Counted from the first letter of the stretch, positions 46,038 through 55,954 are shown. The stretch is 64,000 bases of DNA from Betaproteobacteria bacterium HGW-Betaproteobacteria-16 (GCA_002840835.1 PHCQ01000019.1:22171-86170); one strand, 5' to 3'. Translations and numbers: made by a program. The notes: generated by a model not told the origin, from the sequence alone.

Positions 46038-46676
46038 ATGAATGAAGCCCTTGCCACCCTGGGAACCCCCGAGCTGCTGGCCCTGGCCGGCGCGCTGGGC
46101 TGGGCGAGCGGTTTTCGGCTGTATGCGGTGGTGTTTCTGGTGGGTGCCGCTGGCGCGTTGGGCTGGATGGAACTGCCCGCCGGTCTGCAGGTGCTGCAGC
46201 ACCCTGTGGTGCTCTGGGTCAGCGGCTTCATGCTGTTCGTCGAGTTCTTTGCCGACAAGATCCCGGTGGTCGATTCGCTGTGGGACATGGTCAACAGCGT
46301 GGTGCGTATCCCTGCCGGTGCGGCACTGGCGGCCGGTGTGTTCGGTGCCGACAGTGCGGCCATGGCGCTGGTTGCAGCGCTGCTCGGCGGCTCGCTGGCC
46401 GCCACCAGCCAGGCCGCCAAGACCACCACTCGCGCAGCCATCAACAGCTCGCCCGAACCTTTCTCCAATGTGGGCATGAGCCTGCTCGAAGACGGTCTGG
46501 TGGTCGGCGCCATCTGGCTGGCGACGCAGCACCCGCTGGTGTTCGGCGTGCTGCTGGTCATCGCGGTGATCCTGATGTGGTATCTCACCTGGACGCTTTT
46601 CAGGTTCCTGCGCGCCGCTTTGCGACGCCTGGGCGGCCGAACTGCTGCCCGCTCTGCCGACTCCTCTTCGACATGA
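46038..46676 (+). CDS. DUF4126 membrane protein
   Basis: A 212-aa inner-membrane protein with about five hydrophobic helices. LGWASGFRLYAVVFLVGAAG and a FADKIPVVDSLWDMVN loop are typical of DUF4126. No function is established. It lies between liuC and bioA, and its stop overlaps bioA by four bases. Confidence 0.82.
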   Translation: MNEALATLGTPELLALAGALGWASGFRLYAVVFLVGAAGALGWMELPAGLQVLQHPVVLWVSGFMLFVEFFADKIPVVDSLWDMVNSVVRIPAGAALAAGVFGADSAAMALVAALLGGSLAATSQAAKTTTRAAINSSPEPFSNVGMSLLEDGLVVGAIWLATQHPLVFGVLLVIAVILMWYLTWTLFRFLRAALRRLGGRTAARSADSSST

Positions 46677-47998
46677 CTTCCACTGCCTACACACCAGACA
46701 CCTCTGCAGGCTGGCAACGACGCAGTCTCGATGCCATCTGGCATCCCTGCACGCAAATGGCGCGCGCGCACCACGCACCGCCGCTGCCGATGGCGCGCGG
46801 CCAGGGCGCCTGGCTGTACGACCACGACGGGCGCCGCTACTTTGACGCCATCAGTTCCTGGTGGGTCAACCTGTTCGGCCATGCCGACCCTGGGATCAAC
46901 GCTGCCATCACCGCACAGCTGGCCACCTTGCCCCACGTGATGCTGGCCGGTTGCACCCACGAACCGGCGGTGCGCCTGGCCGAGCGGCTGCGCGCACGTA
47001 CCGGTGGCGCGCTGGGGCACTGCTCGTTCGGCAGCGACGGCGCCAGCGCGGTGGAGATCGCGCTCAAGCAGAGCTTTCACAGCTGGCGCAACCTGGGCCG
47101 CGAACACAAGCGCGCCTTCGTCTGCCTGCGCCACAGCTACCACGGCGAAACCATTGGTGCCCTGGCCGTGACCGACGTGGCCGTGTTCCGCGATGCCTAC
47201 GACCCGATGCTGATGCGCGCGCACATCGTGGAAGCGCCCGACGCCCGCCTGGGCAACGAGGCGCAAGCGCTGGAAGCCTTGCGCACGCTGCTGGCCGATC
47301 AGAGTGGGGACATCGCCGCCGTGATCGTGGAGCCGCTGGTGCAGGGTGCCGCCGGCATGGTGATGCATTCGCCGGACTATCTGCGCGCGTTGCGCCAGAT
47401 CTGCCGCGAACACGAAGTGCACCTGATTGCCGACGAGATCGCCGTGGGCTGTGGCCGCACCGGCACCTTCTTTGCCTGGGAGCACACCACCCCTTCCAGC
47501 GCGCAAGACTGGCCGGACTTTCTGCTGCTGTCCAAAGGCATCACCGGCGGCACGCTGCCCCTGTCGCTGGTGCTCACCACCGATGCGGTGTTCCAGGCGT
47601 TCTGGTCCGAAGACCCGGCGCGCGGTTTCCTGCACTCCCATTCCTACACCGGCAATGCGCTGGCCTGTGCCGCCGCCAACGCCGTGCTCGACCGCTTCGA
47701 CGCCGGGCAGGCACAGGCCAATGCGCAGCAGGCCGCCTGGCTGGGCGCGGCTTTCGAACCGCTGGCCACTGACCCCCGCGCGGCCCACTGGCGCCAGCGC
47801 GGCACCATCGTGGCGTTTGACGTGCCCGATGCCACCCCCGGTTTTGCCGAGCGCTTCCACATGGCTGGTCGCGCCCGCGAACTGCTCATCCGCCCCATTG
47901 GCCGCACGGTGTATCTGATGCCGCCGTATCTCATCGATCCACCCACCGCTGCCTGGCTGGCCCAGGCGGTTCAAGACACCCTCAACGATGTGGTTTGA
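46673..47998 (+). CDS. bioA: Adenosylmethionine-8-amino-7-oxononanoate aminotransferase
   Basis: A 441-aa class III aminotransferase, third step of the biotin pathway (KAPA to DAPA). IWHPCTQM at 20-27 is the BioA hallmark, ISSWWVNLFGH gives the substrate tyrosine region, DEIAVGCGRTG the PLP aspartate, and LLLSKGITGG the Schiff-base lysine. It overlaps the upstream DUF4126 gene by 4 bp and bioF by 11 bp. Confidence 0.95.
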   Translation: MTSTAYTPDTSAGWQRRSLDAIWHPCTQMARAHHAPPLPMARGQGAWLYDHDGRRYFDAISSWWVNLFGHADPGINAAITAQLATLPHVMLAGCTHEPAVRLAERLRARTGGALGHCSFGSDGASAVEIALKQSFHSWRNLGREHKRAFVCLRHSYHGETIGALAVTDVAVFRDAYDPMLMRAHIVEAPDARLGNEAQALEALRTLLADQSGDIAAVIVEPLVQGAAGMVMHSPDYLRALRQICREHEVHLIADEIAVGCGRTGTFFAWEHTTPSSAQDWPDFLLLSKGITGGTLPLSLVLTTDAVFQAFWSEDPARGFLHSHSYTGNALACAAANAVLDRFDAGQAQANAQQAAWLGAAFEPLATDPRAAHWRQRGTIVAFDVPDATPGFAERFHMAGRARELLIRPIGRTVYLMPPYLIDPPTAAWLAQAVQDTLNDVV

Positions 47999-49217
47999 AC
48001 ACCTTCAATCGCGCCTGGATGCACTGGCGGCCGACGATCTCACCCGGCGCCTTCGCACCGTGTTATCCGGCACCGCGCCGCACCAGCGCGTCAGCGGCGC
48101 CGACGGCGTTGCGCGCGATCTGCTGCTGTTCTGCAGCAATGATTACCTGGGCCTGGCCGCGCACCCCGCCATCGCGCAGGCACTCGCCGAAGGCGCGCGC
48201 CGCTGGGGTGGCGGTTCCGGTGCCTCGCCTCTGGTCAGCGGCCACTCGGCAGCGCACGCGGCGGTGGCCGACTGGCTGGGGCAGGCCTACGCCGCCCACA
48301 TTCCGCAGGCGCGCGCACTGGGCTTCTGCACCGGCTACATGGCCAATCTGGGCGTGCTCACCGCACTGGGCGATGCCGATACCGAACTGTTCTGCGAAGA
48401 CCTGAACCACGCCTCGCTGATCGACGGTGCCCGGCTGGCACGAGGCCGCGTGACGCGTTACCCCGACCGCGACGTGCAGGCACTGGCCCAGTCGCTGGCG
48501 GCCAGCACTGCGCCGCGCCGCCTCATCGTCACCGACAGTGTCTTCAGCATGGACGGCGACATCGCGCCCCTGCGCGAACTGCTGGCGCTGGCAGAAGCGC
48601 ACGACGCCTTGCTGGTGGTGGACGACGCACACGGCTTTGGCACGCTGGGCGAACGTGGCCTGGGTGCGGTGGAGGCGCTGGGCTTGCGCAGCGAACGCCT
48701 GGTGCTGGTGGGGACCCTGGGCAAGGCCGCCGGAGTGGCCGGCGCCTTCGTGGTGGCGCACGCCACCGTCATTGAATTCCTGCTGCAGACGGCGCGCAAC
48801 CTCATCTTCTCCACCGCTGCGCCGCCGGCGGTGGAACATGCGGTGCTGACCGCGCTGCAGTTGATCGACAGCGACGAAGGCAGCGAACGCCGGGCGCTGC
48901 TGGCCCAGCGGGTGGGGCGCCTGCGCAGCGGCATGGCCGACCTGCTGGCCGATCGTCCCGCCACGCCCTGGCAACTGCTGCCGTCTGACACCGCCATCCA
49001 GCCCCTGATCATTGGCGACAACGCCGCCACCATGGCCCTGTCTGCCAGGCTGGAACAACTGGGCCTGCGTGTGCCCGGCATCCGCCCGCCCACCGTGCCC
49101 GCCGGCACCGCGCGGCTGCGCATCACCCTGTGTGCTGCGCACACCGCGCGAGACGTGGATCGGCTGCTGCAAGCCCTGGCCGAATGCGCTGACGAACGCC
49201 TGGAGGCCACGGCATGA
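47988..49217 (+). CDS. bioF: 8-amino-7-oxononanoate synthase
   Basis: A 409-aa alpha-oxoamine synthase that joins pimeloyl thioester and alanine. CSNDYLGLA at the N terminus, TDSVFSMDGD, VDDAHGFGTLGERG and LVGTLGKAAGVAGAF (Schiff-base lysine) are present. It belongs to the same superfamily as the cqsA product at 143, but has the BioF signatures. It overlaps bioA by 11 bp and bioD by 4 bp. Confidence 0.95.
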   Translation: MWFEHLQSRLDALAADDLTRRLRTVLSGTAPHQRVSGADGVARDLLLFCSNDYLGLAAHPAIAQALAEGARRWGGGSGASPLVSGHSAAHAAVADWLGQAYAAHIPQARALGFCTGYMANLGVLTALGDADTELFCEDLNHASLIDGARLARGRVTRYPDRDVQALAQSLAASTAPRRLIVTDSVFSMDGDIAPLRELLALAEAHDALLVVDDAHGFGTLGERGLGAVEALGLRSERLVLVGTLGKAAGVAGAFVVAHATVIEFLLQTARNLIFSTAAPPAVEHAVLTALQLIDSDEGSERRALLAQRVGRLRSGMADLLADRPATPWQLLPSDTAIQPLIIGDNAATMALSARLEQLGLRVPGIRPPTVPAGTARLRITLCAAHTARDVDRLLQALAECADERLEATA

Positions 49218-49900
49218 AGGGTTGGTTCGTCACCGGCACCGACACCGAGATCGGAAAGACCTGCGTAAGCGCGGGCCTGGTCCATCTGCTCGGCCAGCAG
49301 GGCTGGCGTGTCGCGGCGGTCAAGCCGCTGGCGGCGGGCCAGGCGCAGGACGCCGAGGGGCGCTGGTTCAACGAAGACGTGCGCCTGTTGCACGCCGCCC
49401 AGTCGGCCGGGCTGAGCGAGGCCGAAGTGGGCGCGTTGCAATTCCGCGCAGCCTGTGCGCCACACATTGCCGCGCGCATGGAAGGCCGCCCCATCGAACG
49501 CGAATGGCTGGTCTCGCTGGTTCGCGCCACCGCCGCGCGCGCCGACCTCACCGTGGTCGAAGGCGTGGGCGGTTTCCGCGTGCCGCTGTGCGAAGGCTGG
49601 GACACCGCCGATCTGGCGCAGGACCTGGGCCTGCCGGTGGTGCTGGTGGTGGGCCTGCGCCTGGGCTGCATCAACCACGCTGCGCTGACCGCCGAGGCCG
49701 TGCGCGCGCGCGGCCTCACGCTCGCGGGCTGGGTGGCGAACACGCTTGAGGCCCCGCTCCCCCAACTCAATGACAACCTGGCCGCCCTGCAAACCGTGCT
49801 GGACGCGCCCTGCTGGGGCTACGTGCCCCGCCTGCATCCTCCCATCGCCGCCGCAGTGGCGGCCCACCTGAACCCCGACGCCGTGCCTGTGCGTCCCTGA
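49214..49900 (+). CDS. bioD: Dethiobiotin synthetase
   Basis: A 228-aa ATP-dependent ureido-ring-forming enzyme. The P-loop GTDTEIGKTCVSAGL is at 8-22, and VEGVGGFRVPLCEG is the catalytic loop. It completes a bioA-bioF-bioD translation-coupled block. bioB, the final step, is not in the window. It is followed 18 bp later by the biotin-dependent liuD. Confidence 0.95.
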   Translation: MKGWFVTGTDTEIGKTCVSAGLVHLLGQQGWRVAAVKPLAAGQAQDAEGRWFNEDVRLLHAAQSAGLSEAEVGALQFRAACAPHIAARMEGRPIEREWLVSLVRATAARADLTVVEGVGGFRVPLCEGWDTADLAQDLGLPVVLVVGLRLGCINHAALTAEAVRARGLTLAGWVANTLEAPLPQLNDNLAALQTVLDAPCWGYVPRLHPPIAAAVAAHLNPDAVPVRP

Positions 49901-49918
49901 CCCTCTGGAGAAACACCT

Positions 49919-51931
49919 ATGTTCCACAAGATTCTGATTGCCAACAGGGGGGAGATCGCCTGCCGCGTCGCCGCTACCGCGCGCCGCATGGGCGTGAAGA
50001 CCGTGGCGGTGTATTCCGACGCCGACGCTAGCGCCAAACACGTGGCCGCCTGCGACGAAGCGGTGCACATCGGCGGCAGCGCGCCCAAGGAGAGCTACCT
50101 GCAATGGCAGCGCATCCTTGATGCAGCCAAGGCCACCGGCGCACAGGCCGTGCACCCCGGCTACGGTTTTCTCAGCGAAAACGAAGCCTTTGCCAACGCC
50201 TGTGCGGAGGCCGGTCTGGTGTTCATTGGCCCGCCGTCTTCCGCCATTGAGGCGATGGGTCTGAAGGCCGAATCCAAGCGCCTCATGGAAAAAGCCGGCG
50301 TGCCCCTGGTGCCCGGCTACCATGGCGCTGATCAGGACCCGCACATGCTGCAGCACGAGGCCGACCGCATCGGTTACCCGGTGCTCATCAAGGCCAGCGC
50401 CGGTGGCGGCGGCAAGGGCATGCGCGTGGTGGAAAAGAGCGCCGATTTCGCAGCCGCCCTGGCGAGCTGCCAGCGCGAGGCCCGCAACAGCTTCGGCAGC
50501 GACGCGGTGCTGATCGAAAAATACGTGCTGCGCCCACGCCACATCGAGATTCAGGTGTTCGGCGACACGCACGGCAACTGCGTGTACCTGTTCGAGCGCG
50601 ACTGCTCGGTGCAACGCCGCCATCAGAAGGTGCTGGAAGAAGCACCTGCGCCCGGCCTCACACCCGAACTGCGCCAGCAGATGGGCTTGGCCGCGGTGGC
50701 CGCGGCCAAGGCGGTGCACTATGTGGGCGCCGGCACGGTGGAATTCATCGTCGAGCAGCCCGGTGGCTATGGCAAACCGGAAGACATGGGCTTCTTCTTC
50801 ATGGAGATGAACACGCGCCTGCAGGTGGAGCACCCGGTCACCGAAGCCATCACTGGGCTCGACCTGGTGGAGTGGCAATTGCGCGTGGCCAGTGGCGAGC
50901 CGCTGCCGCTGCAGCAGCACGAACTGCGCATGCACGGCCACGCCATCGAAGCGCGCATCTGCGCCGAAAACCCCGACAACCAGTTCCTGCCCGCCACCGG
51001 CACGCTCAATGTGTACCGAAAGCCGGCGCACACCGCGTTCGAACGAGGCACGGTGCGGGTGGACGACGGCGTGCGCGAGGGCGATGCCATCAGCCCGTTC
51101 TACGACTCCATGGTGGCCAAGCTGATCGTGCACGGTGACACACGCGACCAGGCGCTGGCGCGGCTCGACGCAGCGTTGGCCGAGACAAGAATCGTCGGCC
51201 TGGCGACCAACGTGCAGTTCCTGCGCCATGTGGCAGCCAGCGAATCGTTTGCCAGCGCAAAGCTCGACACGGCACTCATCCCGCGCGAAGCCGCCGTGCT
51301 GTTCAACCAGGACCGCGTCGGCCGCGACCAGGCGGTGGCCGCCGCCGTGGCCCAGACCCTGCTGACCGAACGCGCAGCCGAAGGGGCCGACCCGTTCTCC
51401 CGCCGCGACGGCTTCCGCTCCCACGGCCTCACCGTTCGCCGCTTCGACTTCGAATACCAGGGCGAAGGCCTTCTCGCGTACCTCACCTACGAGCGCGGTG
51501 GCGCGCTCACGCTGAAGGTGGGCGAGACCACGTCGCCGCTGGTGTTTGAAACGGTGGCCGGCGGCAGCCGTTTCGACCTGCAATACGCTGGCCAGCGCCA
51601 GGAGGTGCAGACCTGGACCCAGGGCGAAATGGTGCATATCTTCACGCCGCACGGCGCCACGCAGATCCTGGAGATCGACGCCCTGGCCCACGCTGGTGAA
51701 GCCGCACACGAAGGCGGCCGACTCACCGCGCCCATGCCGGGCAAGGTGGTGTCCTTCGCTGTGAAGGCGGGCGACACGGTCACCAAGGGTCAGCCGCTGG
51801 CGGTGATGGAAGCCATGAAGATGGAACACACGATCGCCGCGCCGGCCGACGGCACGGTGGCTGAGTTGTTGTATGCGCCGGGGGATCAGGTCAATGAAGG
51901 CGCGGAGTTGTTGCGTCTGGCCACCGCGTGA
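49919..51931 (+). CDS. liuD: Methylcrotonoyl-CoA carboxylase alpha subunit (biotin-carrying)
   Basis: A 670-aa protein. The N-terminal biotin carboxylase runs to about 450 (KILIANRGEIACRV, KASAGGGGKGMRVV, MEMNTRLQVEHPVTE). A middle BT domain follows, then the C-terminal biotinyl domain with AMKMEHTIAAP near residue 625. Together with liuB it makes the holoenzyme. It comes directly after the biotin synthesis genes, which would provide its cofactor. Confidence 0.93.
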   Translation: MFHKILIANRGEIACRVAATARRMGVKTVAVYSDADASAKHVAACDEAVHIGGSAPKESYLQWQRILDAAKATGAQAVHPGYGFLSENEAFANACAEAGLVFIGPPSSAIEAMGLKAESKRLMEKAGVPLVPGYHGADQDPHMLQHEADRIGYPVLIKASAGGGGKGMRVVEKSADFAAALASCQREARNSFGSDAVLIEKYVLRPRHIEIQVFGDTHGNCVYLFERDCSVQRRHQKVLEEAPAPGLTPELRQQMGLAAVAAAKAVHYVGAGTVEFIVEQPGGYGKPEDMGFFFMEMNTRLQVEHPVTEAITGLDLVEWQLRVASGEPLPLQQHELRMHGHAIEARICAENPDNQFLPATGTLNVYRKPAHTAFERGTVRVDDGVREGDAISPFYDSMVAKLIVHGDTRDQALARLDAALAETRIVGLATNVQFLRHVAASESFASAKLDTALIPREAAVLFNQDRVGRDQAVAAAVAQTLLTERAAEGADPFSRRDGFRSHGLTVRRFDFEYQGEGLLAYLTYERGGALTLKVGETTSPLVFETVAGGSRFDLQYAGQRQEVQTWTQGEMVHIFTPHGATQILEIDALAHAGEAAHEGGRLTAPMPGKVVSFAVKAGDTVTKGQPLAVMEAMKMEHTIAAPADGTVAELLYAPGDQVNEGAELLRLATA

Positions 51932-51967
51932 CATCGCCCTGCCACAAGGGTTGATAAGCTCGCCTGC

Positions 51968-52900
51968 ATGAGCACCTCTCTGAACATCACCCTCTGCATG
52001 GCGCAGACCAAGCCCGAACCCTGGGAAACCGGCCTGCGCGCCGCGTTGCCTGGTGCCACCGTGAGCAACTGGAAGCCCGGCGATGCGCCAGCCGACTACG
52101 CCGTGGTCTGGGCGCCGCCTCAGGCCTTTCTGGACGAACAGCCCAGGCTCAAGGCCCTGTTCAACATCGGCGCCGGTGTGGACGCGCTCTTGAAATTGAA
52201 GTTGCCACCCGGTTGCAAGATCGTGCGGCTGGACGATGCCGGCATGTCGGTGCAGATGGCCGAATACGTGTGCCACGCCGTGATCCGCCACTTTCGCGAA
52301 TTGGATGGTTACGAGGCCGATGTGAAAGCCGGCAAGTGGTCTTACCGCAAACCGCGCATGCGCGCCGATTTCCCCGTGGGCGTGATGGGTCTGGGTGTGC
52401 TGGGTGAACGCGTGGCACGCGCTTTGAGCGTGTTCGAATTCCCTGTGCACGGCTGGAGCCGCTCGCCCAAGCAGATCGAGGGAGTGCAATGCCACAGCGG
52501 CAGCGACGGCTTCAACACCTTTCTGTCGTCCTGCCGCGTGCTGGTCAACCTGCTGCCCCTCACCCCGGACACCACGGACATCCTGAACGCCCAGACCCTG
52601 TCGCTGCTGCAACCTGGCGGTTACCTCGTCAACGTGGCGCGCGGGGCACACCTGGTGGAAGAAGACTTGCTGACCTTGATCGACAGCGGTCACCTGGCCG
52701 GCGCCACGCTGGACGTGTTCCGCACCGAACCCCTGCCCGCCGACCACCCTTTCTGGAACCACCCGAAAGTCACGGTCACGCCACACACCTCGGCGCGCAC
52801 GCTGCGCGAAGAGAGCATTGCGCAGATCGCCGGCAAGATGCTGGCCATGTCGCGAGGCGAGACCGTGGCCGGGCTGGTGGACCCGGTGCGCGGCTATTGA
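51968..52900 (+). CDS. ghrA: Glyoxylate/hydroxypyruvate reductase A-type dehydrogenase
   Basis: A 310-aa D-2-hydroxyacid dehydrogenase. The NAD(P) motif GVMGLGVLGERVA lies near 139. VNLLPLTPDTTDIL and NVARGAHLVEEDLL follow, with the catalytic histidine in TVTPHTSA. The short N-terminal catalytic domain is that of GhrA. Its link to leucine catabolism is unclear, so it may simply share the transcript. Confidence 0.82.
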   Translation: MSTSLNITLCMAQTKPEPWETGLRAALPGATVSNWKPGDAPADYAVVWAPPQAFLDEQPRLKALFNIGAGVDALLKLKLPPGCKIVRLDDAGMSVQMAEYVCHAVIRHFRELDGYEADVKAGKWSYRKPRMRADFPVGVMGLGVLGERVARALSVFEFPVHGWSRSPKQIEGVQCHSGSDGFNTFLSSCRVLVNLLPLTPDTTDILNAQTLSLLQPGGYLVNVARGAHLVEEDLLTLIDSGHLAGATLDVFRTEPLPADHPFWNHPKVTVTPHTSARTLREESIAQIAGKMLAMSRGETVAGLVDPVRGY

Positions 52901-52921
52901 AACCCTTTGAAGAGAATGACC

Positions 52922-53830
52922 ATGACCATCCCTTCCCGCGTGAAACTCATCGACGTCGGCCCGCGCGACGGCCTGCAGAATGAAAAGCAGCCGGTGCCCG
53001 CTGCCGTGAAGATCGAACTGGTGCACCGCCTGCAGGCCGCCGGCCTGAAGGAGATCGAGGTCACCAGCTACGTGAGCCCCAAGTGGGTGCCGCAGATGGC
53101 CGACAACCACGAAGTCATGGCGGGCATCACGCGCCTGCCGGGCGTGGCCTATTCGGTGCTCACGCCCAACCTCAAAGGCTTCGAGGCCGCGGTGTTGGAC
53201 GCGCCCGACGAGATCGTGGTGTTCGGTGCCGCCAGCGAAGCCTTCAGCCAGAAGAACATCAACTGCTCCATCGCTGAGAGCATCGAGCGCTTTGCGCCGG
53301 TGGTGGAGGCGGCCTTGGCGAAGGGCATTGCGGTGCGCGGCGCCATGAGCTGCACCGTGGGCTGCCCGTACGAAGGCGACATCGCGCCTGAGCGCGTGGC
53401 CTACTTGGCTGGGCTGATGAAGGGCATCGGCGTGCAGCGCGTGGACGTGGCCGACACCATCGGCGTCGGCACGCCCCGGCGCGTGCAGGCCGCCATTGAG
53501 GCAACGCTGCAGCACTTCGGCATCGATCACATCTCTGGCCACTTCCACGACACCTATGGCCAGGCGCTGTCCAACACGCTGGCGGCGCTGGAGATGGGGG
53601 TGTGGAACTTCCAGTCTTCCGTCTCTGGCCTGGGCGGCTGCCCTTATGCCAAGGGCGCCACGGGCAACGTGGCCACCGAGGACCTGGTCTACCTGCTGCA
53701 CGGCATGGGCATCGAGACCGGCATTGATCTGGACGCGCTGGTGGACGCCGGCGCCTACATCAGCGAGCAACTGGGCCGGCCATCAGGCTCACGCGTGGCG
53801 CGGGCGTTGCTGGCCAAGCGTGCTGGCTGA
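52922..53830 (+). CDS. liuE: Hydroxymethylglutaryl-CoA lyase
   Basis: A 302-aa TIM-barrel lyase that splits HMG-CoA to acetyl-CoA and acetoacetate, the last step of leucine breakdown. KLIDVGPRDGLQNEK starts at residue 8, with the metal and catalytic D and R. SGLGGCPYAKGATGNVATED contains the active-site cysteine loop. GAAGAG-like purines seven nt upstream favour 52922 over the ATG at 52916. Confidence 0.93.
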   Translation: MTIPSRVKLIDVGPRDGLQNEKQPVPAAVKIELVHRLQAAGLKEIEVTSYVSPKWVPQMADNHEVMAGITRLPGVAYSVLTPNLKGFEAAVLDAPDEIVVFGAASEAFSQKNINCSIAESIERFAPVVEAALAKGIAVRGAMSCTVGCPYEGDIAPERVAYLAGLMKGIGVQRVDVADTIGVGTPRRVQAAIEATLQHFGIDHISGHFHDTYGQALSNTLAALEMGVWNFQSSVSGLGGCPYAKGATGNVATEDLVYLLHGMGIETGIDLDALVDAGAYISEQLGRPSGSRVARALLAKRAG

Positions 53831-53853
53831 TCTCCGCACCAAGCCAGCCCGCC

Positions 53854-54855
53854 GTGACCCACATCACCCCCACTGAATTGCTTGAACTCGCGCAGCGGGC
53901 CCTGGCCGCTTCCGGCGCGAATCCGGACATGGCCCTCAAAACCGCCACCGCCCTGGTGGATGCCGACATTCAGGGACTCACCTCGCACGGCGTGGCCCGT
54001 GTGCCTGCCTACGCCGCCCACCTGCGCAACGGGCGCGCGAACGGCAGCGCCGAGCCCACCGTGGTGCGCCGCGGTGGTGCCGTGATGCTGGTGGATGCAG
54101 GCACCGGCCTGGCTTACCCGGCCTGCCACCTGGCCGTTCAACAGGGCATGGAACTCGCGCGCCAGCAGGGCGTGGCGTTCGCTGCTGTGGGCAACAGCCA
54201 CCACTTTGGCGCGGCGGTGTACCACCTGCAACCTGCGGCCGAAGCAGGCCTGGTCGGCATCGCGATGGGCAACGCCCCGGCAGCCATGCCCGCCTGGGGA
54301 GGCAAGCGGCCGATGTTCGGCACCAACCCCATTGCGGCTGCGTTTCCGCGAGACGGTCACGCCCCGTTGCTGATCGACCTTTCGCTCTCGGTCGTTGCCC
54401 GGGGCAAGCTGGTGGTGGCGGCGCGCGAAGGCAGGCCCATTCCGCTGGGCTGGGCGCTGGACGCCGAAGGACAGCCCACGACCGATCCGGTGGCCGGGCT
54501 GGCAGGTTCCATGGTGCCTGCGGGCGGTGTGAAGGGAACGCTGCTGTCGCTGCTGGTGGACCTGCTGGTGGGCACACTCACGGGTTCGCATTTCGGCTTT
54601 GAGGCGGACTCCCTGCTGGATGAAACCGGCAACGTGCCCTGTGTGGGTCAGGTGTTCCTGTTCATTGACCCGGCGGCGCTGGCCGGTCGTGACACCTATG
54701 CCGGGCGGATCGAAAGCATGGTCGAGGCCATGCTGCAGGATGAAGGCGTGCGCCTGCCGGGTGATCAGCGCCCCGCGCGCCGGCTGGCCGCCGAGCGCGA
54801 CGGTCTGGAGATGCCGGATGCCCTGTTGAAAAAACTGAAGCTGCTCGCTAACTGA
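53854..54855 (+). CDS. Ldh family (malate/sulfolactate-type) oxidoreductase
   Basis: A 333-aa NAD(P)-dependent dehydrogenase of the Ldh_2 family (malate, ureidoglycolate and sulfolactate dehydrogenases). The family pattern is DIQGLTSHGVARVPAYA, then VGNSHHFGAAVYH (with the catalytic histidine), FGTNPIAAAFP and GYxx-like GGVKGTLLSLLVDLL. The start is GTG. It lies 23 bp after liuE. The substrate is uncertain. Confidence 0.85.
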   Translation: MTHITPTELLELAQRALAASGANPDMALKTATALVDADIQGLTSHGVARVPAYAAHLRNGRANGSAEPTVVRRGGAVMLVDAGTGLAYPACHLAVQQGMELARQQGVAFAAVGNSHHFGAAVYHLQPAAEAGLVGIAMGNAPAAMPAWGGKRPMFGTNPIAAAFPRDGHAPLLIDLSLSVVARGKLVVAAREGRPIPLGWALDAEGQPTTDPVAGLAGSMVPAGGVKGTLLSLLVDLLVGTLTGSHFGFEADSLLDETGNVPCVGQVFLFIDPAALAGRDTYAGRIESMVEAMLQDEGVRLPGDQRPARRLAAERDGLEMPDALLKKLKLLAN

Positions 54856-54973
54856 TCGATCAATGGAAATTCACCCACCTGCCGTGAGGTGGGGCCAGTG
54901 AGCTGCCCAACAGATGGCCAGGCTGGTGGCATCATCACAGGCTGTTTTGCTTTTTATTGATTTCGGGTGCTTC

Positions 54974-55621
54974 ATGGAACTCCACGTCTGGCTTGCCTTT
55001 TTCGCCGCTTCCTGGGTGATTGCCATTTCCCCCGGCTCTGGTGCCGTGCTGTCCATGAGCCATGGGCTGGCCTACGGTGTGCGACAGACCAGTGCCACCA
55101 TCGCCGGCCTGCAAATGGGGCTGGCGGTGATTCTGCTGGTGGCCGGGGTGGGGGTGGGCGCGCTGCTGTTGGCGTCCGCTACCGCATTCACCGTGGTCAA
55201 GGTGCTGGGGGCGGCCTACCTGATCTGGCTGGGTGTGCAGCAGTGGCGCGCGCCGGTGGCCGTTGCTGCCGAAGGTGCTTCGGCCAATGGTGCCGTGGGC
55301 GAGCCAGGCCTGCCATCGGTGCGCCGCCGCATCACCCTCGGATTCTTCACCAACGTGACCAACCCCAAGGGCATCGTTTTCATGGTGGCTGTGCTGCCCC
55401 AGTTCATCGACCCCACGCGCGCGCTCTGGCTGCAATTGCTGATTCTGCTGGTGACCTCGGTCGGGGTCGACCTGCTGGTGATGCATGGCTACGCTTTCCT
55501 GGCATCGCGTGCCCAGCGCTGGCTGGCCTCCGCACGCGCCCGGCGTGCGCAGAACCGCGTGTTCGGCGGCGTGCTGCTGGCCATGGGGGCGAGTCTGTTG
55601 ATGGTGAAGAGAGTGGTTTAG
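54974..55621 (+). CDS. LysE/RhtB family amino-acid exporter
   Basis: A 215-aa membrane exporter with five to six TM helices. SPGSGAVLSMSHGLAYGVRQ is the RhtB signature, and GFFTNVTNPKGIVFMVAVLPQF the second family block. The ATG at 54974 begins the first helix; 20 upstream in-frame residues lack support. It is the last gene before a repeat pair. Confidence 0.88.
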   Translation: MELHVWLAFFAASWVIAISPGSGAVLSMSHGLAYGVRQTSATIAGLQMGLAVILLVAGVGVGALLLASATAFTVVKVLGAAYLIWLGVQQWRAPVAVAAEGASANGAVGEPGLPSVRRRITLGFFTNVTNPKGIVFMVAVLPQFIDPTRALWLQLLILLVTSVGVDLLVMHGYAFLASRAQRWLASARARRAQNRVFGGVLLAMGASLLMVKRVV

Positions 55622-55900
55622 GGAACACCCCCCTGCGCCGCTGACGCGGCTTCCCCCCTCTCTGGCGCGCCTTCGGCGCTTGGAGGGGGGACGGCATCTT
55701 GTGCCGGCGGAGCCGTCCCTTGCTGCCCTTGGATAGATGCACTTCGCTCCGGAAAATATTCGGAACTCTCCCCTGCGCTGCTGACGCAGCTTCCCCCCTC
55801 TCTGACGCGCCTTCGGCGCTGGGAGGGGGGACGGCATCTTGGGCCGGCGGAGCCGTCCCTTACTGCCCCTGGAGGGATGCACTTCGCTCCGGATGACTTG
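55622..55900. repeat. Two tandem copies of the long-form GC-rich intergenic repeat
   Basis: Two copies with a 140-bp period occupy most of the 333-bp gap between lysE and ybaK. They are the same long form as at 25377. The second has base changes (CTGCTGACGCAGC in the stem) that keep pairing. No gene is seen here. Confidence 0.75.
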
Positions 55901-55954
55901 TTCTCTTATTCTCTGGACTGCATGGAATGCGCCATGCGACTACCATCCTTAGCC

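Noticed and set aside
43860..47974. Two long minus-strand frames opposite the dehydrogenase, liuC and bioA
   Set aside because: The + strand genes are supported by motifs and overlaps. The antisense frames show no family features.
48458..53770. Very long open frame (1770 codons) on the minus strand
   Set aside because: It lies antisense to bioF, bioD, liuD, ghrA and liuE, which all have family motifs. The composition (His, Ala, Gly, Val-rich) is the usual shadow of GC-rich codon use.
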